DNA of 64,000 bases from Physcomitrium patens (Eukaryota > Streptophyta > Bryopsida > Funariales > Funariaceae): the NCBI RefSeq assembly GCF_000002425.4, contig NC_037272.1, forward strand, positions 1,686,982 to 1,750,981. Direction: 5' to 3'. The position numbers and the translations under genes are program-made. The stretch's first letter is position 1. Each line of letters begins with the position of its first letter. The notes under the pieces were generated by a model. That model was not told the origin of the DNA. It saw only the letters and a program-made list of their open reading frames with translations, and searched no databases. This document shows positions 26,108 through 38,650 of the stretch, piece by piece.

Positions 26108-26545
26108 ATGTCACCCACAACATCAGGTTGCTGTCAAGTGCTGAAAAATCAACCTCAAAAGCTGCCCATGGAGGTGGGATCTGGGAGAAGGCGTCTTTCG
26201 CTTGACAGTTGGGTGTGCTTACCTATCCTGCGACCGGTGCGCACGGCTAGCAGCTCATCATCTGAAAGTTCTTGCACCACGCAAAAGGAATTGTCTCATA
26301 CCAAGAGTTTGACATTGGACGTATCCATCACTGGAGAAGATGAAGCTTTCTCAAAGGAGTCCGGTTGTGAGACGCCCAAATCGAAGGAGCACAGAATACC
26401 CGAAGTGGATATTTCCTTCTGCCCTCCGGCTCCAAGGAAACCTCGTGCCATGGCTCGCCGTCGCCGTGTTCAACCCACTAGCTTCTTCAACACGCCTGAT
26501 TTCGAGAATTTTCTCTCCCAGCACAAAGTGCAAGTGGGAAGTTAA
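26108..26545 (+). CDS. SIAMESE-related (SMR) cyclin-dependent kinase inhibitor
   Basis: A 145-residue, apparently intronless protein. It carries the three blocks that define the plant SIM/SMR family: CETPKSKEHRIPE (about 87-99), CPPAPRKPR (105-113) followed by a basic patch (RRRR at 117-120, probably a nuclear signal), and FFNTPDFENFL (126-136), the C-terminal CDK-binding block shared in part with KRP inhibitors. The N-terminal half is serine-rich and unstructured. SMR proteins bind CDK-cyclin complexes in the nucleus, restrain mitosis and promote endoreduplication or arrest after stress. The first in-frame ATG (26108) was taken as the start; a second at 26168 would shorten the protein by 20 residues and keep all motifs. 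It is slightly longer than many SMRs (about 80-130 aa). The frame looks intact and no neighbour forms a unit with it. I give no gene symbol because the member number cannot be assigned. Confidence 0.92.
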   Translation: MSPTTSGCCQVLKNQPQKLPMEVGSGRRRLSLDSWVCLPILRPVRTASSSSSESSCTTQKELSHTKSLTLDVSITGEDEAFSKESGCETPKSKEHRIPEVDISFCPPAPRKPRAMARRRRVQPTSFFNTPDFENFLSQHKVQVGS

Positions 26546-28330
26546 GAGCGAAGTCTGATTAAAGCCTCACGCAGGGGAGTTTCTGAGCACTTCGGGGTCA
26601 TTTCTTTTAGGAGTGCTTGTACAGGCAGACCGCAGTCTGGGTGCATGTGTTTAATATGTTGTTAAATTCATGCTACCGACACGGAAGCGTTGGAATGGAA
26701 GAGCTCTGCGAATAGTGAAACAACGATAGGCCTTCTTCAGGAGCTATTCTTGGCGACTGGTTTTAGGCTTCATCGCATGAGTAATGAAACTTTCCTCAAG
26801 GCGATGAAACTTTCCTTTCGAAGCAGCGCAAGGGACTGGGTTGGTCAAGTGGGCGTTTTATAATGGTCGACTTTTTTTTTTATTGTATATGGAGGTTCAA
26901 AAGCCTATGCACTGTGTAGAAAATGGGGTTCCGGGTAAAAAAGGAGGAAGGGGTGGGAGTGGGGAGGGACGGGGGGGTTGGTGTTATATTCTAGGTTGAA
27001 CTATTCTTGGCTCTAGCACCTTCGCTGGGGTGTGGAAGTTAAGGTAGGAAAGTTTTGGTAGCTCTGAAGTGGGTAGCTTGTAGAACTGCACCTTCCTACC
27101 TGGGAGTGTGTACCAGCAAGTTGGCGGCGTTTCCCATTTGAGGAGTAGGTTAGAGAGACAACATGATGGTAGAGCAGTTTAGTGAATGCTTCGCTCTCAC
27201 CTGATTTCGCATGCATGTGCGACAGCAGGCGCAGCAAAGTAGGAGAACAAATGGTAGAAATCCTTCGAGGTTGTGCTGCTGGGGCCTAGCTTGGCATAGA
27301 GTAACCCAGGATCATGTAATTTACAACTCTAAAGTTGAACATCATGTTGTCTTTCCCTGATCTTGGTCCCCGTGTTTTCAGCATCCGTGTTTGTTTGCAT
27401 GGCTTTTGTTCTCTTACTACGTCGCCGTGGTTGCGTGAAACTTGAAAGAAATGCCTTTTTAACATTGGTTACCTTGGATTAGGACTTCTTTTTTGTTTTT
27501 TTGACTTAGTACATTCATCTCTGAGGGACGCTCACTGATGCACAAGCTTGTCATGGCTCTCGACTTGTTGAGCTTTCTGGGGCCTTGCACTGTTCATCAT
27601 CGTTCCTGCCATGCCTGCCACATGACTGACAATCTCATGTCAGAAATTTCAACCATTGCCAATCACTTGCGAAACTCTTCGAGGTATACTACACGGCAGC
27701 CCTCTACTTCTCATGTAAATGTCGCCTCTGTCAGGGAGGAGCCGAAATACGTCGAGGGCGACAGAAGTGCGACTTGGATGTGATTTTTTCCCCCCTACAA
27801 CACGTTGACAGTAGCCACCAGTTTTCTCAGAAAAATTGATTCCTGGCGACGAAAGTGCAGGCCAAAGGGGGGGGGGGGTTTTGACAAACGCTCCCTTTGT
27901 TGCTGCTTCCATTGCATTACTTCTACCATTAGGATCAGGTGTACTAGCCTCCTGGCAAGAAGACTGCGTGTACATGCTCTGCTAGTGGATCAGACCAGCA
28001 TGCATACATTCACAGTATTCTACACATTCATGGAAGTTTGGTGTCCCTGTGATTGATTGTTTGATTGCCTGATATCCAACAAAAAGCCTACAGTTGTAGT
28101 TGGCCACTCATCCGCTCTTTTTTAGAATGTCTCAGCAGTGAAGCTTACCCATTAGAAGACGAATTCACCTTTTGGGGCATGCTTCCTTGCTCATCGGTCG
28201 GGTGCTGGATTTCAGCAAGTCCCCACCGATGCTGGTTTGTTACAGTGGCTGCTTCGTTCCCTGGAGACCTCCAACAAATTTGCCGGAACTCCTCCGAACA
28301 ATAGATAAGCAAAATTATTGACTATAAATA
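26546..28330 (+). other. Region downstream of the SMR gene
   Basis: Still GC-richer than background, with an 11-G run near 27867-27877. Open frames on both strands (for example 27538-27783 plus and 27649-27975 minus) overlap and show no domain. The first several hundred bases are probably 3' untranslated sequence. I see no second gene and no clear AATAAA signal. Confidence 0.4.
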
Positions 28331-29210
28331 GTCGCACCAAGTGCCATGTGGGGCCCCCTGCTTAACAGGGAGAAACCACACGTCAGCTTGAAGCTAGAGC
28401 CCAATTGAAGCTGTGACGGAGTTAAACCCATTCTTTAAGAATCTCAACTGAATGCATAATAACTTTTATTTTGTTATTTATGCATTTTTTTTTAAATTGT
28501 AGAAGTTCTGGGAAAACATGAAGCACTTGCGGAAGTTAGGATTCCACAGCGTAGGACCCACGTTCCATCTGTGGGGTTAAACAACTGATGCAAAGCTCAG
28601 AGCTATTTACTTATCTTCTGCTTTTTGGAAAATTAACAAAAAAAAAAAGTTGAAATTTTCATGTGGAACATGTAGTTGGTATTCTCCAACCTCAAATTTT
28701 GTTTTTGTTTGTTTGTTTTGTATTGTTTTGTTTTTTTTGTTTTTGTTTTTGTTTTTTTTGCAAATAAGCCAAAATAATGTTTCCTCAAATAGGAGAGCTT
28801 TGCCATATCATCGGTTAGCATGGCTATGCTTACACATCCATTTGTGAAATGCTCAAGGAATGTGATCTACTATTGTTTGGCACAGTTGGCCTCAATTAAC
28901 ATTTTACCTGTAAGAGTTGGCTTGGAAAATCTATTGTCATAGTGTCTCTTGTTTGTAACGTGGGGAGAGTATTAACTAAAATTTCAAGAGTTGTTTTTGA
29001 CGTAGGAGAGTGGCAACAAGAATTTATACAAAGTTTGCATGAAAGAGATTATTTATTCTTTATCAAGGATATTGTCATGCTCAATAGTGCATGTTTCCAT
29101 TAGTTGTATAATGTAATTTTACTGCATATTTGCACATAATCAAATTGAACCACAACTTATGTTTTGTCATATTTTTGGTTTAATAAAGAAAAAGAAAAAC
29201 TTACCAACCA

Positions 29211-29244
<34 letters not shown>

Positions 29245-29392
29245 TTATATGCTTGTGCATGCAGATATATAAGAAATGGTTTTCAAATTTAATTTTAGTG
29301 TAACATTGTTTTCAAATGATAATGCAAACATATGAGCTTTTGCAAATGGTCCTACTTTCAAAGAACTTAGAATATGAAATCTAACATTAAGC

Positions 29393-29431
<39 letters not shown>

Positions 29432-30335
29432 CTTCTTTTTATGTCAAATGAAATAAGACATCTGAAGTATTTTCTTATATCTGTAGATCTTTTGATGTTG
29501 ACATGCTTACTTTTTATTTAGTGATTTATTGATAACATCAAAGTTTTTCAAGGGTAAAAAACCACTTAAAAGTGTTAGTTGACAGAAAGTCGAAGAAATC
29601 AGCTTGTTGTAAATTTTACGTTACTATATTAGGATATGAAAAAAAATCTGTGAAGGATTAAAAGAAGTATTTTAAGGAAAGACTGGTTTCTCAAAACCTC
29701 AAACTTCTAGTAGTATTTATCTCAATATTTAGAATTATAGAATTAGTTCGACGAATTTTACTACAGAAAATTTCAATAAAGTTTTTTATTTTTGGTAATT
29801 TTATGAAAATTACTAATCCCCACTAAATAATAAATTACGTTGATTGATGTAATGCTTTTATGCTATTTCTTGTATGAAGTGCATGCATTGTATGTTGCTT
29901 AATAACTGCAAGATGTTAGGAAACCATACTGTTGGTAGCAGGTACATGATCACTATGAAAACAGTCACAAATTGTATAACACGAATTTAACTATAATAAT
30001 CCAACCTCCGATCCAAAAGCATCTGTATATATTGTTGCCATTGAATCCTTCTCAAGCTTTAAGTTATTGAATCTGAAGCAGGTTCATCTGAGAGTAAGTA
30101 GGAATGAATGAATGAATCATCTGCAAAGATTATGCAAAAGTTATCCTAGCTGTGCAAAATGAACAATTTCAATTTTCATATTAGTTTTTATTATTACTCT
30201 GAAGTTATAAAATTGAAAAATGATGATACATGTTAAGTTGTGGGTGCATATATATATATATATATATATACATATAGTAATTAACTACTTGAAATAACAG
30301 TAATTTAAACATTTGTGTCTATATTTATTGACTAC

Positions 30336-30366
<31 letters not shown>

Positions 30367-30860
30367 ATGAGAACACACATATTGTTACTTTGGGCACAAT
30401 CTACATACTCTTGTATCTGGATTACATGACATTTCAGTGTATCCTTCAAAGCCAAAAACTAATCAAGAATCAATGATTTGTGTGCATGAAGTAAACCCAT
30501 GTTTTTTTTTACAACCAAACATAATTATCTATGTAATCAGATGTTTTGCAAAGAGCATTGAATCTGAACACCAATATTTTGTTTGTAATAGATGATCGTC
30601 TGTAAAGACAAGTATATGTGTTATTTTCATAGCAAAAATTATCACTCCCTCTTACACTTGACAAATGAACAATTATAGTCCATCAAGCTTATTGTAGTCC
30701 CTAACAACAGATTTCTCTTGCAGAAATATGTATATATATATATATATATACACACAAACATACACACACACACATACATTTGTTTCGAAAGCCCCATATT
30801 TGTATTCCAAGATGCAAAGAATACTTAAGTTCATTCGTTTATTTGCTTCTTAAAGGTGAC
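28330..30860. other. AT-rich intergenic DNA
   Basis: No gene. It contains GTTTT-rich low-complexity sequence near 28700-28760 and (AT)n tracts near 29213-29236, 29400-29427, 30247-30271, 30342-30366 and 30728-30750. Confidence 0.6.
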
Positions 30861-32560
30861 ACATCATACAAAGGTTGCATCATCCTATGCAGAGTGCTCA
30901 TCTTCAGTTGAATCAAAAAATTCCAAATGACATATTCTTCAAACACGGAACACTTCAAATGAAAACACGTTTGTTCCATTTACTGCTTCCAGGTGAAGTG
31001 TTTAAGCCAAGGATTGAGAAAGACCAGCCTCAAAACCCATCTGGGTGGGGCTATCCTAAACTCCACCAATGCATGGGAGCTTGCTTCACCCTTCAAGCTG
31101 CAACCCAAGTCCATGCAACAAGCGTCTCGTTGTCTAGGATGCGAGTACCAGCACACTGTCAGCAGCAGTAGCTGAGCAATGTGTGTGTATATATATAAAT
31201 AGATATGAGAGTGTACATATATATATAGGAGAGTATATATATATATATATATATATATACATTTGAGAGTGTATATACATATAGATATGAGAGTGTGTGT
31301 GTATTGCACCAATCACAAGGAAAGCCATTGACCAGTCACGGCTGTGTAAGTTGGAGGCGCTGCTGTTGCTGCTGCTGCTGCGTAGTTCGAGCGGGAGCTT
31401 GATCCTGCAAAAGCAGATCAGGCAGGAAGGCAGGGAGGCAGGCAGAGTGGGAAGGGGAAGGGGGAAGGGGGAGGTGGGGCACTGACCCACCCGCACCACT
31501 CGTGGGGGTCTTGTCAACAAGCTCCCACCTCGCTAGGGGGCAAATGGAAGTGCCGCTATCATAGGGCTCCAACTCTCTATCATCGTCCCTGGAACAAGAC
31601 TTCGAAAGGACCATTGGCTATGATGGATACAAGAACTGAATTGTCAGGTCGTCACGAGGGCGTTGGAGCATGTCACAGGGGGTGTCCCACGGCGGCGATA
31701 GATAAACTCACTCAACGCGTGGGTGACAATTCTATCCAGGGGGGGGGGGGGGGGGGCTATAGTGGCGCGACCCAGCAGCTCTCGTGTTTGTTCGTCAGTA
31801 TAGATATAGCCCCCCCTTGTCTTTTGTACTGACGGGATCGTATCTTTATTGAATTGTTGAACTCAACCACATGGATTGCTAAACTTCTGTATGACACTGG
31901 GTATTTCCCTCCGTATGGTTCACTTGAAGTTCGTCTTGGGCAGTTTTTGAAACGAACAAGCAGAAGTGGTCAATTTTTGCAGATTCAATCCCCTCTTAAA
32001 ACCATTATAAATTTCACGTTGCGCAACTGCGTTGAACCTGAAGGGTTTCACCAAGATTGACAATCCTCCCCGCTCCGTGCAAAATTTATATCTGTTTGTC
32101 TCCAATGCAATCCCAAGCTTCTCTCTCTCGCTCCCGCTCGCTCGCTCGCTACATGTATCCAATTGTTGTGAGCTTCAGTTGGAGACATGGCCGGCAACTC
32201 TAACTAGATGGGTCATTTTGCAATGGCTCTTATGCAGGTGTGTATATAATTGTAGCCATTCGAAAGACAAGTGATGTGAGTTGATTGTTACAACATGAAC
32301 AATCTGGACATACACGCCATATCTTAATCCTCCAAGACTGACCTAAGAAAAAGTCATGCTCGTGAATTCCCGCTGCTTGCAAACTTGTTTTATCACATCA
32401 ATGCTCGTGAAGTGTAATTTGATTGTTGTGAACTTGTGGGTTGTGTGTGCATCGATTCGACTCTGAACCACACTGGTAATGGTTCTCTTTAGCAAACAAA
32501 ACTGTAACTGTGCAGAGAATGACTTCAACGTTAGTTAAATATGATATTATCACACTTGGA
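30860..32560. other. GC-richer patch, no gene called
   Basis: Includes a CTG repeat near 31360-31380, purine-rich GGGGAA runs near 31450-31475, an 18-G run at 31739-31756 and a CTCG repeat near 32130-32150. Open frames are short, overlap on both strands and translate to low-complexity sequence. It resembles promoter or leader DNA of a plant gene, but no coding exon is recognisable. Confidence 0.35.
31739..31756 (+). repeat. Run of 18 G
   Basis: An uninterrupted homopolymer of 18 G, the longest G-run I saw in the window; its complement is an 18-C run. Such tracts can form G-quadruplexes and are error-prone in sequencing, so the exact length is doubtful. Confidence 0.85.
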
Positions 32561-32764
32561 TGCAAAACACATAAACTTTAGAGGAGGTTTTAGAGGAGGC
32601 TTTTCATGACATTCAACTCACTATTCCAGATTCAGGGTGGACATAGCCTTTAGTTTAAAGTTTAACCTCAAATCGTTGGATATGAGTATTGCATGAGTTG
32701 TGAATTTTACTCCTTGTCTGAAGAGTTGTGGATTGTGGTTGACGTAGTTCATCATTCTTATATA

Positions 32765-32991
32765 TATAGAGAAGAATGTTAAATAGACCCATTTTTTTAT
32801 GCTTTTACTAAATAGACACATTTTTTTTGGAGAATATGATAATCATGATGATGATGAATGTGATAGGTTTTTATTGGTTTGAGGTCCAATAGTGGAGAAA
32901 TAAATCTAGAGGTCATTTTTACTTTTGTGATGGTTAGAATAGGTGGGTCGATTTAATAAAAATTTGGGTCTATTTAACATTCCTCTCTCAT
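32765..32991. mobile_element. MITE with AATGTTAAATAGACCCA ends
   Basis: The left end (near 32769) reads GAGAAGAATGTTAAATAGAC and the right end is its reverse complement with one change (GAGAGGAATGTTAAATAGAC, ending near 32987). The right end runs on through CCA and a T-run, as does the left. Length is about 220-230 bp, it is non-coding, and it sits between TATATA stretches that blur any target duplication. A diverged relative of its central part appears near 43.26-43.37 kb. The transposon superfamily is not clear. Confidence 0.65.
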
Positions 32992-32999
32992 TGTATATA

Positions 33000-35440
33000 T
33001 ATAACAAAAATATGTGTTGTATACTATTAGAGTAGTCTTTGAGTATTTGTGGTGCTTTTACATTACAAGTATCTTTCATAAAGTTCATAGTATCATCAAC
33101 AAATGCATTTTCATGTGTAAAGACATTTTGTACCAATTCTAGTTTTATTAAAAAATCAACAAAATAATAGTAATAACAATAAGTGAACCCAAGTGTTAAA
33201 CACAAAGAACAAAATCTTCTCTATGTTCTAGCCAATCTTCATGTAAGAATGGACTTTTGACACTCTGCCCAAATTGGTTTCTTTTTAGGGGGGGGGGCAG
33301 GTTATACATATTACAACTCTCAAGCATTTCCCAGTTGAGTACAGCCCAAGGCAGAGAAAAGCAAGAGTTGGAAAACCGAGGGTTAGGCAACATACTTAAG
33401 ATTCGTGTGTGTAATCAGTAGCACCTCGAAAGGATAAAAATGGCCCAGTGAAGGGATTAGGGTACAGACCCCCCCCCACCCAGCACATGGATGGATGATG
33501 CAAGCCCTGCATGTATCCATGATGATCCATCATCAATAGAGGTATGGGCATCAACTCCCAAATGGGAATCCTAGGCAAGAAGCCAAACCCTTTTCACACT
33601 CCAATTCCCAAATAAGCTTTTTCCTTATTGAGCAGGATTGAGACAAAAAACAGCTAACCAAAGGGAAGCTTGATTGATGACTGTCAACACAAATCTATGA
33701 GGATTCTGAGAATCTCCATCTAACATTATATTACGATTTATTAATACTTATTAATTTTCTTATTCAGCCACAGTATTTACTCACATGATGTGGCCTTGTT
33801 GTGAAATGCCCACCTCCAGTGGAATGTATTTTGGGGGAAAAGTGTGGAGAATTTATGGGTGGGGGCAGTCACATTTTTTGTGTAACATGATTTGCATGAC
33901 CTGTCGTCCACATCAACAATGACATCCAATGCTTTGATTCACATCATGTTGCTTTTTCAAATGGAAATTAGATTTACACACTTTTCTAGGCCAATAATAT
34001 GTATACTACTGTGATTTTAATAGAGTTGTTGTGAATAAGGGGGAGATTTTTGTACACAAAATCCTCTGTGGATATCCCTCTTGGTGAACTGCAGTAGCCA
34101 AGCAGCCAAATAGCAAAGAGAATGTCCTGTGTCAAATGCCATGTTTTACTGAACCTGCACATGGGAACTCCTCTGACTCTCATTCCCTGACACTGCTAGT
34201 GCAACAAGACCCTGACATGATTTTTGCCTCTTTCTTTTAGGATTTGGGTTCTAATAGTGGGTTCTACATGTTGATGCAAGAATGGCCCACAACACCCATA
34301 GGTTTCTACTGTTCCAGTGGACTTGTGCTCCAATATTAAAAAAGGTAACACCTGCCACAAAATGTCTGCCCAATCAAGCATACAAAATTGGCATCAGGAT
34401 CTGAGACCCTTGAAATGGGGATGTATTTATACATATACATGGTTACTTGCATGTTCCAAGTTGCATATATACACACATGTGTATGTGATTCAAACTTTGA
34501 AAGCTGGATAATTGATTGGGGAAAGAGCTAAAGAGAACTATTGGATTCCATATTTGTTTTTATTTACTTTGTTGAATTAGTTTACACTTTACACCTTGTC
34601 TTTACTTGTGGCATGAAATTCATCATTAGCCTACACTTTTTCTAAAGCCAAAGTTAAATAGAGTTGTTTTGATTATTCTAATACTAGGGACAACTCATGA
34701 GGTGTTACAATATTAGTAAAATGAATGTCAATGACAATGCTATTGTAAGCCCTTGAGTAAGTATGAATTATAAAAATAACCACATTTTTCTTGATTGTGT
34801 TCAATCAATGTTCCAAAAGCACAAAGAAAAAATGAAAATAAAAATGTGAGAATTGATTTTCAAGTGTAAAAAATATATGTACTTTTTATATTAATCTCAA
34901 TTGAGATTGCCACTTTCATCTCCTATTCAATGAAGGCACTTTGTAGACACAGTGTATCCTTAACTGCATACATTTTTTTACTCAAAGCATAGGCTTTTGT
35001 ATGATCTCAGTTTTAAGATTTAACCATGGCATTATGTATACTCTTTCACAAACACTGCCAACATTTTAAATTGAACCAATACCCTAATTTGCAACAAATT
35101 TCTTTAATCAGCCAAGGGTTACACGCCCTTATGTTTAACCCAATTCACTTATCAACCTATTACACTGGTATTTATTTATTTAGAGAAATATGGACGTGTA
35201 AGCTTACAACATCCAATACAAAGTTTGACATTGAGCAACTACATGAATAGCCTTGAATTTTCATGTTTCACATTGAATTATTACATGTTAAGAAACCAAT
35301 ACATCGATCAATTATATGATTCATACATTGTATCACAGATTCAGGTGTTATTTCAATATCGGATGGCTCAACTCGTTTTTTTCTCAACAAACCTCAACCT
35401 AAATTAAAAAAAAAGTCACACACACACAAACAGATATATA
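33000..35440. other. Intergenic DNA with mixed composition
   Basis: 33.2-34.5 kb is less AT-rich, with G and C runs (33290-33298 and 33470-33478). 34.5-35.4 kb is AT-rich. No frame shows a recognisable domain. Confidence 0.4.
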
Positions 35441-36539
35441 AATATAAACTCGCATCCAATCTCCCGAGATCTCTCACGCGTCACTCGTCGATTTTTATTG
35501 TATTCCTTAATTATTTCTTTGACGACGAGGCTAATAACTACCACTCAAGGAAACGTCCATGTTAGTGCCGCCGCAGGCACAGCAATTCCAAGCTCCATCA
35601 ACAACACTCACTGCAAAACCCTAAAACATTCCGCGACGTTGCAGCAACACCGTCTGACCGCACCTTCTACTGCTACCGTCCAGCTATTCAACGCCTCACC
35701 CCACAAAAAACAACAACAACAACTAGCCCACAAGCCCATTAGCCCACAAGCTAGTTAACGTCCTTCCTAACAATAGAAACTCACGCTCTTCACCTCCCGG
35801 CTGGTCACGGCAGCGCGGACGCCGTGACCATAGTCCATCGCCGTCGTCGTTGAAACCGCAACCTCATCGTTACTCAGCTGCCTGCCCCTCGATCCATCGC
35901 TGGGACCGTCGTCGCTAGCTTTACCGATTGCATCAAGGGTGGGAGGAGAAGATCCTGACTCCCAGTTCTGGAGACCTCTGAGTCCTGGCGGCATCGGTAG
36001 CCCCCCTTCTCGAACTGGAAAGAATCGCGTGATGAATCAGCAGTGGAAAGTGGCAACTGCAGCAGATGCACCATAATCAATCGCCACATTGCGTTCATTA
36101 CTGGCTTGTTGCGAAGTGGGGGCAGCCGGCTGTCTGTCGTCGTCGTCCACATCATCTCGTTGAGTCCCGGACGGATCCCACATGGGGAGATTTCCTCGCC
36201 ACGCTTTTGCCTTTTCTTTTATGTGCGAGTCGGTGTCTCAGCTTTGGGCTCGCATTGGGATCGGGGATCTTCGTCACGTTCCAATGCTTATTCGGTGTTT
36301 GTAAATGGCAAACGTGGTGACGTTGCTGAATGAGCTGAGATCTCCCCGATTCTGATTAGCAATTTTCTATTTGAGCTGCGGGAGATGAATAATCCTTTGC
36401 CTTTTCGGTCGGTGCACTGCCGTTGATAGTCTCAGGTTATTCTCGTGCAGTGTGCATGCCCCATCACGTCTTGTGGATATGAGACGGTCTACTTCCAGGT
36501 TTCCGTGAGAAGCCGGTGTTTTTCATCCTGAGTTGTGCA

Positions 36540-36570
<31 letters not shown>

Positions 36571-36714
36571 CAAGTAAGAGTCTAGCTTCGTTTCTTGGTT
36601 CCTCGGAGCCTTGAATTTTATCGACCTGTACTGTGGAAGGGGCTCCTTGTGCGGAGGCAGGTGTTGAGTTTGTTGAATTAGTGCTGTGTGAATATTGAAC
36701 CCAATCATCCCACA
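35440..36714 (+). promoter_or_regulatory. Upstream region and leader of the 36.7-kb gene
   Basis: A GC-rich stretch that precedes the gene and fits promoter plus leader. It contains CAACAA repeats near 35710, many CG dinucleotides and a run of about 30 T at 36541-36570, which would lie in the leader if transcription starts upstream of it. Short overlapping frames on both strands show no domain. Confidence 0.4.
36541..36570 (+). repeat. Poly-T tract
   Basis: About 30 consecutive T, 145 bp upstream of the start codon of the next gene. The exact length may be a sequencing artefact. Confidence 0.85.
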
Positions 36715-37116
36715 ATGGGAATGTGCGTCATCAAAGGTCCACGGATACTCCATGAAGATGGCGACGGGGAGCTTTCTCCGAGGAGCGTCACAAGCAGCGC
36801 CAGCAGCAGCATTAGCAGCAGTACGAGTGAGGACTGTGGAAGCCCCACACATCAAGAGCTTGAGACACCAGTTGCGTCACCGGTCCAATGCTACTCAGAT
36901 GGGGCGATTTGGCAGCGAATGATTTCCAAAGGTAGACGTTGTAAGCCTCTCTCGTTCTCCGGGATGATTGAGTACGACGAGAGTGGAAATTTGGTCAAAT
37001 TTTTGCTACCAGAGGATATTGAAGACGAGGAAGAGGATGATGAATATTTCAGCCCTCACCGAAACTTCTCTAAACAGGAAGCAGAATTCAGGGTCCCAAG
37101 CGACTGCCGAGCTTGA
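36715..37116 (+). CDS. Small serine-rich acidic plant protein, function unknown
   Basis: A 133-residue frame starting at the first ATG (36715), with a second ATG two codons later (36721). Layout: a short head with ILHEDGDGELSPRS; a serine run (about 24-38) rich in possible SP/TP phosphosites (SPR, GSP, TPV, SPV); a conserved-looking central block WQRMISKGRRCKPLSFSG (66-83) followed by MIEYDESGN; then an acidic stretch (EDIEDEEEDDEYF, about 100-112). There is no signal peptide or membrane segment. The central block resembles a W-Q-x3-(x)-G-x-(K/R)-C-x-P-L-x-F-S-G-x-I-x-Y-D pattern that I recall from small uncharacterised land-plant proteins; I could not check this. The intact frame, sensible composition and GC-rich leader support a real gene. 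A spliced extension cannot be excluded. Confidence 0.75.
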   Translation: MGMCVIKGPRILHEDGDGELSPRSVTSSASSSISSSTSEDCGSPTHQELETPVASPVQCYSDGAIWQRMISKGRRCKPLSFSGMIEYDESGNLVKFLLPEDIEDEEEDDEYFSPHRNFSKQEAEFRVPSDCRA

Positions 37117-38347
37117 ATCACCGGCATGAGTGCGTGTGTTTCTGGGAAGTTTGTTCAGTTTGTGCTTGCCAATCAGTGAACCACGGGGTTTTTTTTTTAC
37201 TTTTTTTACTTTTTTTTTTCAGTCGCCAAGTCGGCGGTGATGTTGCTTATGCATCGAGGAACTATGTTTTGCCCAAGGCAGGGATTGCCAGGATCGAATG
37301 GTGACAATCTAACACTCAAACATATTCTTCAACTCTGATAGCAACCTCGAATACGGTGGAGCTGGAGTTGATTTTAGAGTGGGATTTTGACACCGATCAT
37401 TGTACATGCTCAGAGTAGACTGTCACCGAAATCCTCTTTCTTCGATGTGAAACGACGACGGCGTTTTTTAGGGTTTGTTTGGCTTTGTAGCCATGCTGTA
37501 GATTAGCAATCTTACACTCGCATAGAGTTTTTTCCTTAATGAATTAAGGTTGTGTTGCAATCAACCTGTTGTATTTTGTATTATATGCGGTGCACACATG
37601 AGAATCGGAATTGTTCTCTTACCGAATAAACTCTGGAATCGTTTGGCTTCGAGATTGAACCTATGCCTCATGCACAATTGACAAAACAAGCCTGACGTTC
37701 CTTGAATAGGAACCTGACTCCTGTAAAGTTTGTTGCAATCCCCTAGGGGCATACCGTGTTACTGCAGCACCAGTACACCTTTACGACGATTCTACTCGGA
37801 GATCTACCATAGGCAGCTTGCTCACAGTCTGACAAATATGAACTTGGCATCTGACCCATACTGAGACCCACGCTGGCTTTTGCACCCTCAAGCGCACGAG
37901 AAACAATCTGTTCCTTGCAAGTAAGTCGGCACAAGCTCACCTCCTCCTCACAAACCCCGCATTACCACCCATCATTCTTGCAGCTTTGAACTGAGCCTTC
38001 TTTTCCCCTCAAAGGCTGGTCACCCCCATATCCTCCTTCTTGTAGCAAATTCGTCGGCATGGGCCAACATCCTGACGCGCAAATGGGGTTGAAGGTCTAT
38101 CACTGATGCAAGGCATGATGGAATTTCTGAAGCATGCGTAAAACTAGATAACTAATTGGCGTGAAAAGAATTAGCTTTAACCGCAACTGTGAGGTAATCC
38201 AGATTGGCTTCGATGAGCTAATTTTACACTACTTACCCTCTTGGCCCTTCATTCTGCTGCCGAGCTCTCAGTTGCATGGGCTTTTTCCCTAAAAGAAAAT
38301 TTGCAAAGCCACTTTCTGAAATGCTTGTGTGTATGTGTGTGCGTGTG

Positions 38348-38380
<33 letters not shown>

Positions 38381-38650
38381 CTAAATTAATTTTTTTTTAC
38401 TAGAAAGTATAAAATGATGTTTGTCTAGACTGATGATCCCACTTGGATCTTTTCGTAATTGTGCTGGGGATTTCCCACGACGTCGTCTAATGCATGTTAA
38501 CTTTCAGTATCAGCTAGGCATCTTCCCACGATGAGCCATCTGATAAGTATTTACCATTTTTGTGTTTGATGATCCAGTCTCTTTTTCTCACTAGCTAACA
38601 ATTTTTATGGTGATGGAGAATGTGGTAAAAGAGAGTTCTGCGTGGCATAT
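37117..38650 (+). other. Region downstream of the 36.7-kb gene
   Basis: The first part is probably 3' untranslated sequence, with a T-rich stretch near 37188-37219. Further on it is moderately GC-rich, with a poly-T run of about 27 at 38348-38374 next to a GTGTGT repeat. No domain-bearing frame is seen. Confidence 0.4.

Noticed and set aside
27538-27975. A second gene just downstream of the SMR gene
   Set aside because: Frames on both strands overlap, none has a domain, and the plus-strand one is only 81 codons.
35874-36333. Overlapping frames on both strands near 35.8-36.3 kb
   Set aside because: They are short, overlap on both strands, lack any domain and lie in the presumed leader of the 36.7-kb gene; GC-rich DNA gives such frames by chance.
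36464-36855. Minus-strand frames with a polylysine run
   Set aside because: The lysines are the poly-T tract read on the other strand, and the frames overlap the start of the 36.7-kb gene.
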